DNA from: Craterostigma plantagineum
Lineage: Eukaryota; Streptophyta; Magnoliopsida; Lamiales; Linderniaceae
NCBI GenBank assembly: GCA_027422505.1
Contig: JAPQWV010000366.1
Span: 186,001 to 250,000 of the forward strand
Length of the DNA: 64,000 bases
Direction of reading: 5' to 3'
Below, one piece after another: positions 10,282-21,373 of the stretch (position 1 is the first letter of the stretch; each line of letters starts with the position of its first letter). The notes under the pieces are model-generated. The model saw only the letters and a list, made by a program, of their open reading frames with translations. It ran no database searches and was not told the origin of the DNA. The position numbers were made by a program, and so were the translations under genes.

Positions 10282-11784
10282 CCCCAACACCACCCCACGC
10301 GCCGCCGCCCCAGATGACTTTGAGTTCGAGGACGTTGAACTCACCTTAGAGTTCGAGGACGTTGGTGGTGAGGCGGTGGCTGCGGCGGCCGGCGGTGGTG
10401 CGGCGGTGGTCGAGGACGTTGGCGACACCCTCGAGTTCGAGGACACTCAAGTTCGAGGACGTTGGCGACACTCAAGTTCGAACGCTTCTCGCTCGAGGTG
10501 AGTTCAACTTTATGTCGACGACTTTCGAGTTCGAGGACGAAGATGAGTTCAACGTCCTAGATGGTGGTCGAGGGTGTCGCCAACGTATCGAACGTTGGCG
10601 AGGATCGCTCGGGAGATCCTTGCCGTCCCGGTCTCGACCGTCACGGTGGAGCATGCTTTTAGCATGGGTGGTTTGACCTTGAGCGAGAACCGTTCGAACT
10701 GAGTGTCGACAACCTCGAGTACCAATGTCTTCTCGACGACTGGACTCGAGCCGAGTATCGCACCCAAGATGAGCGTGCCAGCGACTCGCCCGACGACCTT
10801 TACGAGGACACCACCGGCACGGAGACGAGCGGCGGCAACGGCGGCGGCGGCGACGGCGAGGAATATTAGGGCATTCGGCGAGGTGTGGACTCCACATCAA
10901 CAAACAAGCCCGAAAAAAGATAAGTATTCAAGTCTCATATTTTTTTTGCATTCAGATAATTACTATGTTTATATTGCTAACTAATGAATTATTATTTTCA
11001 GGTACGAATTTATTTGAACAAGCCTAACGTAACGACGAAGCCCGAAAAAGATAAGTATCCAACTTTTATATTTTTGCGTACAAATATTTATTATGTTTAT
11101 TGGCTAACTAATGAATTGTTATTTTTCAGGTACTAATTGATTTGAACAAGCCTATTACGACGAAGCCCGAAAAAAGATAAGTAATATTAGTATAATTGCT
11201 TCTTTCTTGTTCTTCTTCTAATTAAACTTATAATGTAAATCATGTTTATGTATTTTTTTTATAGGGAAGAAGATTACGAAGAAGAGGGTTTTCGGTAAGT
11301 GCAAGTGAGTTAGCAACGCGTGATCTCTGGATGCTTTGACGGATCATAATCAAGGATGATTCGCAAGGCTCCAGAGATCATACGCTGCTTTCTCGCCTAC
11401 ACTTGCGGAAGCCCGACCGAAAAGTCGACGACTGATTTAATTTACATATATGTACGTATTGTATTGTAATTGATTACTAAAAATTTTGTTAAGTTCTTTG
11501 TAAAATGTAAAATGTATTTTTTTGTAATTGTCTTGCAAATTATATAGTAGATTTCGATACATAATTCGATTCGGCCAAATAAATATATCAAATTTTATTC
11601 AAATCCCAAGAATTAAAAAAAAAAAAAACGGCGGTTGTAACCGCCGGTTTAACCGTAACCGGCGGTTGGTCTAACCGTCAACCGGGGGCGGCTAACGGCA
11701 ACCGTCCCGGCCGGTTAGACGGCGGCCGCCAACCGCCGGTTACCAACTGCCGGTTACGGTTAACCGGCGGTTGGGCAAGTCTAG
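10282..11784 (+). mobile_element. hAT element copy A, 5'-truncated
   Basis: Homologous to 20751-22263 in the same orientation. It begins in the CCACC-rich stretch, includes the hAT C-terminal dimerisation domain (about 10520-10700, frameshifted: cgtcctaga here, cgtccttaga in copy B) and three intron-like modules (10896-11170). A hairpin (11289-11423) and subterminal aaccggcggtt repeats follow, and it ends ttgggcaagtcta. The following flank (gtgcgcctaagg) differs from that of copy B, so this is a separate insertion. Its 5' part is replaced by the retrotransposon segment. Confidence 0.85.
11289..11423. other. Imperfect hairpin in hAT copy A (microRNA-precursor-like shape)
   Basis: Three nested stem blocks pair across a loop of about 20 bases: TTTTCGGT with ACCGAAAA, GCAAGTG with CACTTGC, and TGATCTCTGGA...TTTGACG with its complement at about 11361-11381. 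The fold is from inspection only. See 21742-21876 for the second copy. Confidence 0.5.
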
Positions 11785-12023
11785 GTGCGCCTAAGGCGTG
11801 CCTAGGGGGTGAATGAGGTGAGGCGTCCGCCCATCGCCTCTAAGAGCTCAGAGGTGTCATCCTTTGCAGAGGCGCATCTGAGGCGCCTCCTCGATGTTAC
11901 TCTGCAGGCGTCTAGGCGGTGAGGCGGTGGTCGCCTTACTGAAGAACGGTCGATTGCAGGGGTAAAGATGGAAAAAAGGGGTTGTGATGAGATGAGTAGA
12001 TGTGTTCGAGAAGATAAAAACCC
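11785..12023. repeat. GC-rich unclassified repeat piece between hAT copy A and Harbinger
   Basis: About 170 bases with repeated gcctagg, aggcgcctc and gaggcggtgg words, followed by a plain AT stretch. Similar aggcgac/gcctc words occur near 43960-44040 and in the MITE at 57158-57526. It is probably a MITE remnant; ends and target duplication were not found. No gene. Confidence 0.4.
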
Positions 12024-12026
12024 TAA

Positions 12027-12648
12027 GGGTGTGTTTGGTTTGTAGATTTTGATGGGGAAAAGAAAATGAAGGAAAAGAAAATTAAAATCCAAGAAAGGTT
12101 AATTCCTTATTGTTGTTTGGTTACTCCAACAAAATGTACAGAGAAAACTATTTTCTTGAAAAACATATAATTATGTTTGGTTCTTTCAAAGAATAATAAG
12201 AAAAGCTAATTATGATCCAGTAAACACATATTATGGTTTAGTCTCAATATAAAAAACGAATGTATATACTAAAACAGAACCAAACCGCATCACTCTTCTA
12301 AAATAAACGTTGAGAATAAACCGTATCATAATAATTTGTATCAATTTCCAAATGAACAACAAAAATTAGTATGCAACCAAGACAGAAATGCATAAACTCA
12401 ACTATGGCAATCCAACAAAGAAATGTTATAAGATTGTGTCAAGAACAAAAACCATGCTAACTCATTATCAAATAGCATTATCAAATATCTCGGGCCCAAA
12501 ATTAAACGAGCAACTACAACCTCTTTTGTGCACTAGGACACTTGTGAAAAGCACGAGCGCTATATCGGCGGTTAGTTTCTGATATACTGTCATTTGAGAA
12601 ATCTCCGTCATTCCACCAACTAAAGCAATCTCATCGAAGAGTTCTTCG
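12027..12648. other. Left terminal and subterminal region of Harbinger
   Basis: AT-rich sequence with several tgtttggtt words near the terminus and aaaagaaaa runs, typical of Harbinger/Tourist ends. In-frame similarity to the ORF1 C-terminus may run to about 12560 in a shifted frame (EELFDEIALVGG). No other gene seen. Confidence 0.5.
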
Positions 12649-13594
12649 TCAGTATAGTTTCTTTGATTCCAAGCTGAATTTTTGCAGCACTTCTCTTATA
12701 CTAGCATTCATCATTGAAATTTCTTCGCTTACCACATCTACGATTCTTGTCTTCTTTTTTCTTGGCTCTTCAGTTGGAGGTCTTGATGTGAAAGATTCTT
12801 CGTTATTATCATCTTTTCCATCATTCCATCCATCTCTCTCTCGTTCTTCCAAAGAATGCTTGTCATTATTCGAGACACGATTTTGTTCTCTTTCCCACTC
12901 CATTCGTCTTTGTTTCACACCAACCGCTCGAAAACCCGCGGCACGATCTTTGCCGAAAATCTCATCTAAGTTCTCATAATTTGGAAATGGAGTATGCCGC
13001 AAATAAGATACAGTAGGTTTTGCCTGAAAAGAAAAAAAAGATGTTGTTAAAAATATGAAATCGTGTACATAACAAAAACGGAACATCGTGTAGCATACAT
13101 CCAGATTGTATTATATGGAGTGATTCCTCATCAACCAATGAAAAATACATAGAGAACACAAAACCTACACTACAAATTCAATACATCGTATCAACTATTA
13201 AAACCTATATAATAGCGTAATATACCCCAACAATTCAAATATAAATCATTTCAAGAATTGGATACTTGGAGAACAAAAGAATATGCCTCATAATATAAAT
13301 CACAATTATATTGTAAATCACATCAAATATTCAATGATATTGCTAAAACTCATCATAAAAAATGATTGGTAATTATTTTATAGAGAAAGTACCTTAAGGT
13401 AGGCATCCCACACACCTGCCTCGGCTTCAATCACCTTGATTGTATAGTTAAAACCAATTTCACTGCCATCCTGTAGAATATCTTTCACTGAAGTAAGGTG
13501 TTTCTTCAATGTTTTAACATGTTTCTTGACATGGGCAGAATCGCAGGAAATCTGAAATGTGGAAGACACATTGGCAGCAGTAGCCTTGTAGGTT
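12649..13594 (-). pseudogene. Harbinger ORF1 (Myb/SANT-like DNA-binding protein), C-terminal part
   Basis: The exon 13594-13393 encodes the second half of the Myb/SANT domain (VKKHVKTLKKHL...VWDAYLK). A clear intron (GT at 13392, AG at 13024) joins it in frame to 13023-12649, which encodes PTVSYLRHTPFPNYENLDEI and GKDRAAG, the hallmark of plant Harbinger ORF1 proteins. A basic, acidic tail with KKKTR follows. In this family ORF1 works with the transposase, probably in DNA binding and nuclear import. The gene is split by the CACTA element ending at 13595; the first part is at 19468-19590. The reading frame on both sides agrees. Confidence 0.82.
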
Positions 13595-14599
13595 CACTAG
13601 TAGAAAATAATACATAGATGACGGCACCTCCGGCGATGGTAAATCGTCGCCTATAGTGGAGCGGTGGCATTTTCGTAATTTTTTTAGTTTTTGTTCGTTA
13701 TAGGCGACGGTTTCTTGGACAAAACCATCGCCTATTATTTACGAAAGCCTCCGGCGACGGTTTCCGCACAAATAACCGTCGCCTATATGCTTTTTAATTT
13801 ATTTTTTTAAAAATATGAACTTGGGCGACGGTTTCTTCGCAAAACCCGTCCCCAATGGTTATTCTAGTTGAGTCCAACTACTTAACATTTATAGTGAGGG
13901 TGCCGCTTTGATTAAGAAAATAAAATTGAAATAGAATATTGAAGATGCGAAATAAATCAGCCATGTAAGAAAATAGGTTTGAGATGTCAAATCGAGGCAA
14001 ACCCACGTGAAAGGTGTAACACATCATGACCGAATATTCATGCAATAATAACCATACGGTTTTATATTAGGGGGAATTTTATGTCAGGCCCTAGTAAAGT
14101 TTTAATTTGTCTGTCAGGCCCTGTCAGAAATAAATAAGAATAAGAGACCTACTTTCTGTAAAAATCGAGTAAAGGACCCAAAATAGAATTTGACTAAAAT
14201 ACCCTTTGCTCTTTTTACCAGCAAAAGTCACGCGTGCTTTTTTGGTCTTATATGAAGCGTTACTTTTACTTCATTATATGTTATATAGTTACAGCATATT
14301 GTTACTTTAGAAAACAGATACGTTATTTCTCAACAATATTGTGTTACTTTGCTACTGCAAAACGTTATCAACAGAATTTTTTTCGAACTCGTTTTTCTTA
14401 CACTGAATCGAGCACAAAAAAATTCGATTGACCCATCCAACCGACTCGACATGTCATGTTGGATTCTTTATTATATTGACGATGCACGAGGTAGAATTTG
14501 CTTGTCTAATTAGGGTGCAAATTCGAAAACATAATGGCAAATTGAATCTAGATTTCGACATAAATTGCGAGTAATCGGTTTAAATTGTAGGTACCCATG

Positions 14600-15440
14600 A
14601 GAAATCGAGGTCTATTTTACCTTATTGAGTCAATAACACTGAGATTTATGCAGTTTTCATCCGTTTTTAGCGTCGTTTATGATTTTCTTTATATTCCCCG
14701 ATCCATTGTCTGTATACAGAATATGTTATTGACGACAAACATAGCGTTATTACCTTTCAGTGACGTGTTACTTCTAAGTCAACGTTAGTTATTAACCATA
14801 AGACATTTGTTATTTAGTTCTATGTTATAAATACTTTATTTTTACACAATTTAGGGCAAATATAATATCCGTTTCTTGCAACTAATCGGTATAAATTCGA
14901 GGTACTCATGAGAAATTGAGGTCTATTTTACCTTATTGATTCAATAACGACATGATTTATGCAGTTTTCATCTGTTTTTTAGTGTCATTTGTGATTTTCG
15001 TTCTTTTTCTCCATAAATTGATTGTATACAGAATGTGTTATTTACGACAAACGAGGCGTTATTACCTTTCAGCGACGTGTTACTTCTTAGTCTACATTTG
15101 TTATTAACCATAAGACATTTGTTATTTTTTGCTATGTTATAAGTATTTATTTTTTACACGATTTAGGAAAATATAATATCTATTTCTTGCAAGTAATCGG
15201 TATAAATTCGAGGTACCCATGAGAAATTGAGGTCTATTTTACCTTATTGAGTCAATAACGACGTGATTTATTCAGTTTTCATCAGTTTTTTAGTGTCGTT
15301 TGTGATTTTCGTTATTTTTATCCCGATCCATTATTGTATACAGAATGTGTTTTTTACGACAAATAAGGTGTTATTACCTTTCAGTTATGTGTTATTTCTG
15401 AGTCAACATTTGTTATTACACTGAAGACATTTGTTGTTTT
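14600..15440. repeat. Tandem array of about 310-bp units in MULE (array 1)
   Basis: Unit starts (gagaaatygaggtctattttacc) lie near 14600, 14911 and 15221. Each unit repeats landmarks such as tgtatacagaatgtgtta and gacatttgttat. About 2.7 units, diverged by a few percent to about 15%. Short ORFs in them are not conserved as genes. Confidence 0.85.
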
Positions 15441-16837
15441 TCTGAAACTTATCAACATTCATATGAAATTGACGATAATATCGATAGTTGCCTTGGTTAA
15501 ACCCATTTACAAATTAATATTGAGTTCTTTGTTGCGGACTCACGAGCGCGACGGTGTCGGAACGGAATCTTAAAATTTAGTCGACGCAAACAATAAAAAT
15601 ATGTGTAGATCGAAGCATGTTTCTAGTTGAAATTGAAGGTAATGCGCGTAGATTCGTGAGACCCATAGCCTTAAAATTTCGTCGCGGCACCGTAGAATTT
15701 CTGAACAGTTCCGGCGGGATATTAAAAAAATTCTGGACAGTTTAATGTGGTACCCGTAAGGGTTTAATTGTTACCAATAGAGTGCTATTTGTTATAAAAT
15801 GTCGTCTATGCACTAGGATTTCTGGATAATTTGTTATCGCATATGTGCTAGGGTTTTGGATAGTTTTTGGGGTTTAGGACTTACGGGTTCGAGGTTAAGA
15901 TTAAGGGTTTACGACATGAAATTTTGGGAGAACGATCCACGACTTGTGCAGGTATTTCTACAACCTTAAAAAAATTTTGGGGTTCGGGGTTTAGGATTTA
16001 GGGTTTAGGATTTCGGGCCTCGGATTTAGGGTTTTGAGCTTAGTATTTTGTGTTTGTGGTCTATAAATGTTATTAATACTTTAATGTTGACGTTTGAACA
16101 CGTTCGTGGTGCAATTCATAATGTTATGTTCCATTGAAAGAGGTGATAGTCTATGTTTTGCAATGGAGGACTATATGTTTATATATATATTGATATCAAC
16201 ATTCGTCTATTGACACCAAATTTCGCCTAATGTGTCTTTTAAAGGAATGAGGTGATTAAACTTCATCAAATTATATATTTACATGAACATCCATATTAAA
16301 CATCCAAAATAAAAGTGTATTTTTGTACGAATTAATCGAATTATTGTCGTGGTACTGAACAACACTAATGAGGTATCAGTATTGATCAATGTGTTATTAG
16401 TTGAGTCGGAGTTGTTCTTTTCAACCTAACGTGTGTTATTATTTGCAATTAATGTAGTACAATTTTGAGAAAGTCCTGTAAATATTCTCTGACAATTCTG
16501 TTAAATTCTCTTACGGTAGAACCTTCTAGAATATTCTCAATGAAGTGTTTTTTTACATGTATATGTGTTATATTTGTTGTGTAAACTATTACTCACTTAA
16601 AAAACGTTTTAGTCTTAGATAAAGCTAAAATTTTCTCAATTTCATGGTTACCGACTTACTTTTTCTTTTAATATTAAGACTCATTTGATTCGAGTTTTTC
16701 TTATTCAGTCGCTATTACCTTGTTCGGCCGTTAAAGTTGATATTGAATCGATTTTTGAACGAAATTTTTGATTTGGGGGTGGAAGCACGAATTCATTCGA
16801 TACATAAAAAATTCGTCTTTATTAGTAAGACCCATCT
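15441..16837. other. MULE interior between repeat arrays
   Basis: No gene found. The stretch 15870-16045 has degenerate telomere-like words (gggtttagg, atttagggttt). The rest is AT-rich with no repeats to other parts of the window that I can see. Confidence 0.5.
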
Positions 16838-17915
16838 GAAATTGAGGACGGAAAAACTTTATTTAGTCACCAACACTGAGATTTATGTAGTTTTTCATCT
16901 GTTTTTAGTGTCGTTTGCGATTTTCATTTTATTCCTTTTGATCAATTACTTGTATACAGAATGTGTTATTTACAACAAACAAGGCGTTATTACCTTCCAG
17001 TGACGTGTTACTTCTAAGTCGACATTTGTTATTATACATAAGACATCTGTTATTTTTTTCAATGTTATAAGTATTTCTTTTTTACACGATTTAGGGAAAA
17101 TATACTATCCGTTTTTTGCAACTAATCGGTATAAATTCGAGGTACCCATGGGAAATTGAGGTCTATTTGACCTTATTGAGTCAATGACGACGTGATTTAT
17201 GCAATTTTCATCTTGTTTTTTAGTGTCGTTTGTGATTTTCGTTTTATTCCTTTCGATCCATTACTTGTATACAGATTGTGTTATTTACGACAAACAATTT
17301 GTTATTACCTTTCAGCTACGTGTTACTAACCATAAGACATTTGTTAGTTTTTGCTATGTTATAAGTATTTCTTTTTTACACGATTTAGGGAAAATATAAT
17401 ATCCGTTTCTTGGAACTAATCGGTATAAATTCGAGGTACCCATGAGAAATTGAGGTCTATTTTACCTTATTGAGTCAATAACGACGTGATTTATGCAGTT
17501 TTCATCTGTTTTTTAGTGTCGTTTGTGATTTTCGTTCTTTTTCTCCCAATCCATTGGTTGTATACAGAATGTGTTATTTACGACAGACAATGCGTTATTA
17601 TCTTTCAGCGACGTGTTACTTCTAAGTCAACATTTGTTATTAACCAAAAGACATTTGTTATTTTTTGCTATGTTATAAGTATTTCTTTTTTACACGATTT
17701 AGGAAAAATATAATATCCGTTTCATGCAACTAATTGATATAAATTCGAGGTACCCATGAGAAATTGAGGTCTATTTTACTTTATTGAGTCAATAACGACG
17801 TGATTTATGCCGTTTTCATCTGTTTATAGTGTCGTTTTGTGATTTCGTTCTTTTTCTTCCGATCTATGGGTTGTATACAGACTGTGTTATTAACAATATA
17901 TGGATCGTTATTTCT
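16838..17915. repeat. Tandem array of about 310-bp units in MULE (array 2)
   Basis: Unit starts near 16838, 17151, 17443 and 17757 (periods about 313, 292, 314). They are the same unit as array 1, about 3.5 copies, separated from array 1 by 1.4 kb of unrelated sequence. Confidence 0.85.
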
Positions 17916-17959
17916 AATGTAGGATGTGGTATTTTTGTGTGACGATTTGTTATTTACTA

Positions 17960-18115
17960 GAAGAGATGTGTCATACGTCGCCAAGTGATTTGGAAAAACC
18001 CAAAAAACTAGTTAAGCTCCGACAGCTTGTCGCCTCGCATGTGGCCTCCTTCGAGCTCTACTACGACGACGGGTCAGGGTCGGAACTCGTCTGCTCACGA
18101 ATGTCGAGATTATAG
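17960..18115 (+). other. Short GC-rich coding-like patch in MULE (possible captured fragment)
   Basis: The ORF tail LEKPKKLVKLRQLVASHVA and ELYYDDGSGSELVC stands out by its higher GC content from the AT-rich repeats around it. MULEs often capture host gene pieces. I do not recognise the source; it could also be chance. Confidence 0.25.
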
Positions 18116-18699
18116 GAGGAAATCGAGCTTGAAGATTAGCTCGCTAGTTGGAGAAGACGATGGCAAAAGTTTGTAAATTTCACATCTGTTAGGGGTAAAT
18201 ATGTCATATCGCATAGTTTGGGTATTTTTCTCTAAGAGTTTTGAAAAGCAGGTCCTTCATACTAAATAGAATTTGATTGGGGCCTGAACACTAGCTAAAA
18301 ATATTACTAGGGCCTGATGCGTAATATACCCTTTATATTATTATCAATGATTGTACTAATAAAGCAGCCACAAACATGTCTTGTCTTTGTCTGAGATTTC
18401 ATTAGTTTTGTGGTTTTAGTTTAGTTTGGGCGACGGTTGCTTCGAAAAAACTAGTAAGGTGTTTCACATTTTTTTTAAACATGAGTTTGGGCGACGGTTT
18501 CTGCGTAACAACCGTCGCCCAAAGTGTTTCACATTGTTATTTTTTAAAAAAATATGAGTTTAGGCGACGGATAGTAATTTTTGGCTAACACCCATTGCCC
18601 TTTAAATTTTGCGAAAAAAGGGGCAAGATTATGAAATTTTACAACCCTCTCAAATTATTTTTTATCTCAGTATCCATCTCTCTTTTCTTTCCACTATAC

Positions 18700-19140
18700 A
18701 AACCGAAGAAAAACAAGCCAAGCAAGACGCCGAGCTCGCCCAGCTAAGGGTTGAAGAATTAGAGCAAGGAAGACGGCGGCTGTGAAAAAAGCAGAGGTTC
18801 TCTAACACTCCTCTCTCTCTTCTTCTCTCCCCCGTTCTTTTCCTTTCTTCTTTTCTCGGCTGCTCAGATCTGGCAGATGTTGTGGCGGTCGGATGACGTA
18901 GCGGCAGATCTGGGCGTGGTGGTGTTGGGCTGTGTCAGATTTGGGTGTGGTGAGGTGGACGGCAGGGCTGCTATGGAGGTGACCGGTGATGGACTACGAC
19001 AATGCGGCGGCAACGTGATGCGCCAGATCTGGTCGCAAGGTGTTGGACCGCGACGGCGACTGCCATATCTGTGGTGGTGCTTGGGTTGATGTGGCCGCAA
19101 GGTTCCGGCAACGGGACGGCGGCTGTTTTATTTTTATTTT
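18700..19140 (+). other. GC-rich interior of CACTA element, no intact gene
   Basis: Begins with a short coding-like patch (AELAQLRVEELEQGRRRL then stop) followed by a CT-rich tract and GC-rich sequence with many small overlapping ORFs. No CACTA transposase motif is visible. Possibly a captured 5' gene end (exon plus CT-rich UTR); unproven. Confidence 0.25.
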
Positions 19141-19467
19141 CAGTCGACTTTGGGCGGCGGTTGTTTTGAAAGAAACCGTCGCCCATGATTAAATTTTACA
19201 AAAAAATTGACTTTGGGCAACGGTTGTTTTGACAGAAACTGTGGGCGACGGTTTCTTTCAATTTGGGTGACTGTTGTTTTGATAGAAATTGTCGTCCATT
19301 CATTCATAACAGCACCATACGGGATACTTTGGGCGACGGTTGTTCCTAACAACCATCGCCTATAACCTATCTTCGGCGAGGGCTGCACACCCGTCGCCAC
19401 GCACATGGGCGACGGGGCTCTGGGCGACGCACAGAAACCATCGCCCATGTCTACTTCTGTACTAGTG

Positions 19468-19590
19468 GCTGTTCTTGTGAAAACACCACCAATCTTTTGT
19501 CCTTTGAGGTTTTGTTCCATTGAGCCATCAACAAGGCAAGCATCCATTTCATCAGTCCATTTGAGATTTTTTTTCAAGGACCATTGAGTT
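19468..19590 (-). pseudogene. Harbinger ORF1 (Myb/SANT-like), N-terminal part
   Basis: The minus strand encodes LKWTDEMDACLVDGSMEQN and IGGVFTRTA, the first helix region of the plant Myb/SANT-like domain, and runs directly into the CACTA target site. The remainder continues at 13594. An ATG just upstream is out of frame across an A8 run near 19570, which suggests a one-base slippage, so the true start is uncertain. Confidence 0.78.
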
Positions 19591-19831
19591 TTCTATATCA
19601 TCTCCAAGCTGTAGTTGCTTAGTAATAAAAATGTGGCAAATTAAATAACTAAACAGAAGATGCTCTTAATAATGTCACAATTTGTAATGCTATTTAAGTA
19701 TCACATTAGCTGCTAGATAAGAGTGCCTGAATCATAAGATAAAGGAAAAAAAAAAAAAACCAAGAAGTAATTTCAATCTAGGAAACATTGTTCGCATCTA
19801 ACAAAAAGGAATAATGTAGTCTCTAATACAG

Positions 19832-20110
19832 TTAATGTTTATAATCCCTCCACATAAGATTTGCGATTCTTTCTCTCAATATTTCTCCGTCCCTACAATC
19901 ATCAACTAATCTAGGGTAAGTTTCAGGAGTTCTTCTCATAAGCTCTTCATCAACTTCGACAATAATTCTTTTGTCACGATCAACACCCATCATATAGTTA
20001 TGAAGAATGCAAACATGCCAATACGAAGTCCGCTTCCTAACATGGGGAATTTTTACATTGAAATAGGTCTCTGTCCACTTCCTAACATGGGGGAATAGTT
20101 TATTCGAATT
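19832..20110 (-). pseudogene. Harbinger transposase, C-terminal end
   Basis: The minus strand reads HVCILHNYMMGVDRDKRI and EVDEELM, matching the end of PIF/Harbinger transposases (…LHN…). A 17-base direct repeat (cttcctaacatggggaa-like at about 20034 and 20080) lies upstream of it. The segment that should hold the third catalytic residue (glutamate of the ERTFG-type block) is not visible between here and the hAT junction. It was probably lost when the hAT element inserted or rearranged. Confidence 0.75.
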
Positions 20111-20320
20111 TATAACCGTAACCGGCAACAACCGTAACCGGCGACCGCAAACGGCCGGTTACGGGGCGGTTGGTCGATTTGACTAACCGCAAACCGCCGG
20201 TTGTTAACCGCCGGTTAGGCGGTTAACCGGCGGTTGACCAATTAAAAAAAATTAAAATTTCAAATTTTGAATTTGCCGCCGACCGTTTTCATAAAAAAAA
20301 AAAATAAAAATAATTGAATT

Positions 20321-20387
20321 TAGCCGTTGTAACCGGCGGTTTGTCCGGTTAACGGTTAACCGGACAAACCGCCGGTTACAACGGCTA
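20321..20387. repeat. Perfect 33-bp inverted repeat with a 1-base centre
   Basis: Left arm 20321-20353 starts TAGCCGTTGTAACCGGCGG. Right arm 20355-20387 is its exact complement, ending CAACGGCTA. The centre is a single G at 20354. It would extrude as a cruciform or give a tight RNA hairpin. It lies in the left subterminal region of the hAT element. Confidence 0.93.
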
Positions 20388-20403
20388 GAAATTTTTTTTT
20401 ATT

Positions 20404-20770
20404 TAATATCTCTCAATCTCTCTCACTCTCAGTCTCTCTCTCTCGCACTCTCTCTCTCTGTCTCAATCTCTCTCTCTCACTCTCAGTCTCTCTCTCTCTC
20501 GCTCTCTCACTCTCACTCTCTCTCTCTCGCTCTCTCTCTCGCCGGACCACCTCCCGCCGACCACCTCCGGCAGCCGCGACCACCGGGCCGCCCCACCACC
20601 ACCACGCCGCCACCGTGCCACCGCGCCACCTCACCACCACCGCCCCACCACCACCACCGCCGCACCTCACCACCACCGCCGCACCACCACCACCGCACGC
20701 GCGCCGCGCCGCCCGCCGCACCTCACCACCACCGCCGCACCACCGCGCCGCCCCAACACCACCCCACGCG
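20404..20770. repeat. (TC)n microsatellite and CCACC-rich low-complexity tract
   Basis: 20408-20545 is an imperfect (TC)n run. 20546-20770 is repeated ccaccaccaccgccgcac units with strong strand asymmetry. Open frames here are composition artefacts. Confidence 0.85.
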
Positions 20771-20801
20771 CCGCCGCCCCAGCCACGCGCCGCCGCCGCA
20801 G

Positions 20802-21373
20802 ATGACTTTCGAGTTCGAGGACATTGAACTCACCTTAGAGTTCGAGGACGTTGGTGGTGAGGCGGTGGCTCCGGCGGCCGGCGGTGGTGCGGCGGTGGTC
20901 GAGGACGTTGGCGACACCCTCGAGTTCGAGGACGACTCAAGTTGGAGGACGTTGGGGACATTCAAGTTCGAACGCTTCTCGCTCAAGGTGAGTTCAACTT
21001 TATGTCGACGACTTTCGAGTTCGAGGACGAAGATGAGTTCAACGTCCTTAGATGGTGGTCGAGGGTGTCGCCAACGTATCGAACGTTGGCGAGGATCGCT
21101 CGGGAGATCCTTGCCGTCCCGGTCTCGACCGTCGCGGTGGAGCATGCTTTTAGCATGGGCGGTTTGACCTTGAGCGAGAACCGTTCGAACTTGAGTGTCG
21201 AGCCGAGTATCACACCCAAGATGAGCGTGCCAGCGACTCGCCCGACGACCTTTACGAGGACACCACCGGCACGGAGACGAGCGGCGGCAACGGCGGCGGC
21301 GACGGCGAGGATTATTAGAGGCATTCGGCGAGGTGTGGACTCCACATCAACAAACAAGCCCGAAAAAAGATAA
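20802..21373 (+). pseudogene. hAT transposase C-terminal fragment
   Basis: Frame 20942-21373 contains FNVLRWWSRVSPTYRTLA and AREILAVPVSTVAVEHAFS, a clear match to the hAT dimerisation domain (W-W, IPxSTVxxExAFS). Upstream are repeated acidic FEFED runs. Catalytic RNase-H-like parts and a BED finger are absent. The fragment ends with an R/A-rich tail. It could at most dimerise with an intact transposase; I infer it is non-functional. Confidence 0.8.

Larger units (their letters stand above)
14070..18331. mobile_element. Mutator-like element (MULE) nested in the CACTA element
   Basis: A perfect 9-bp target duplication, tttatatta, flanks it at 14061-14069 and 18332-18340. Terminal inverted repeats of about 80-100 bp begin GGGGGAATTTTATGTCAGGCCCTAG-like (left) and GGGTATATTACGCATCAGGCCCTAG-like (right, complement), sharing the block TCAGGCCCTAGTAA. 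There is no MURA-type transposase, so it is non-autonomous. Two arrays of about 310-bp repeats fill much of the interior, and a short GC-rich coding-like patch lies near the right end. Confidence 0.9.
13595..19467. mobile_element. Non-autonomous CACTA (En/Spm) element
   Basis: Ends are CACTAGTAGAAAA (13595) and TTCTGTACTAGTG (19467), inverted CACTAGTA repeats. Subterminal zones (13640-13860 and 18425-19440) hold many copies of gcgacggtttc and its complement in both orientations, as in CACTA elements. The 3-bp target duplication is gtt (13592-13594) and gct (19468-19470), one change. Excision in silico restores an open Myb/SANT frame using gct. Without the MULE inside it is about 1.6 kb. No CACTA transposase is present. 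Confidence 0.9.

Noticed and set aside
18877..19186. Overlapping 70-78-residue ORFs on both strands in the CACTA element
   Set aside because: GC-rich shadow frames without domain similarity.
20413..20721. Gly/Arg/Glu-rich ORFs of up to 102 residues
   Set aside because: Produced by the (TC)n and CCACC low-complexity tracts.
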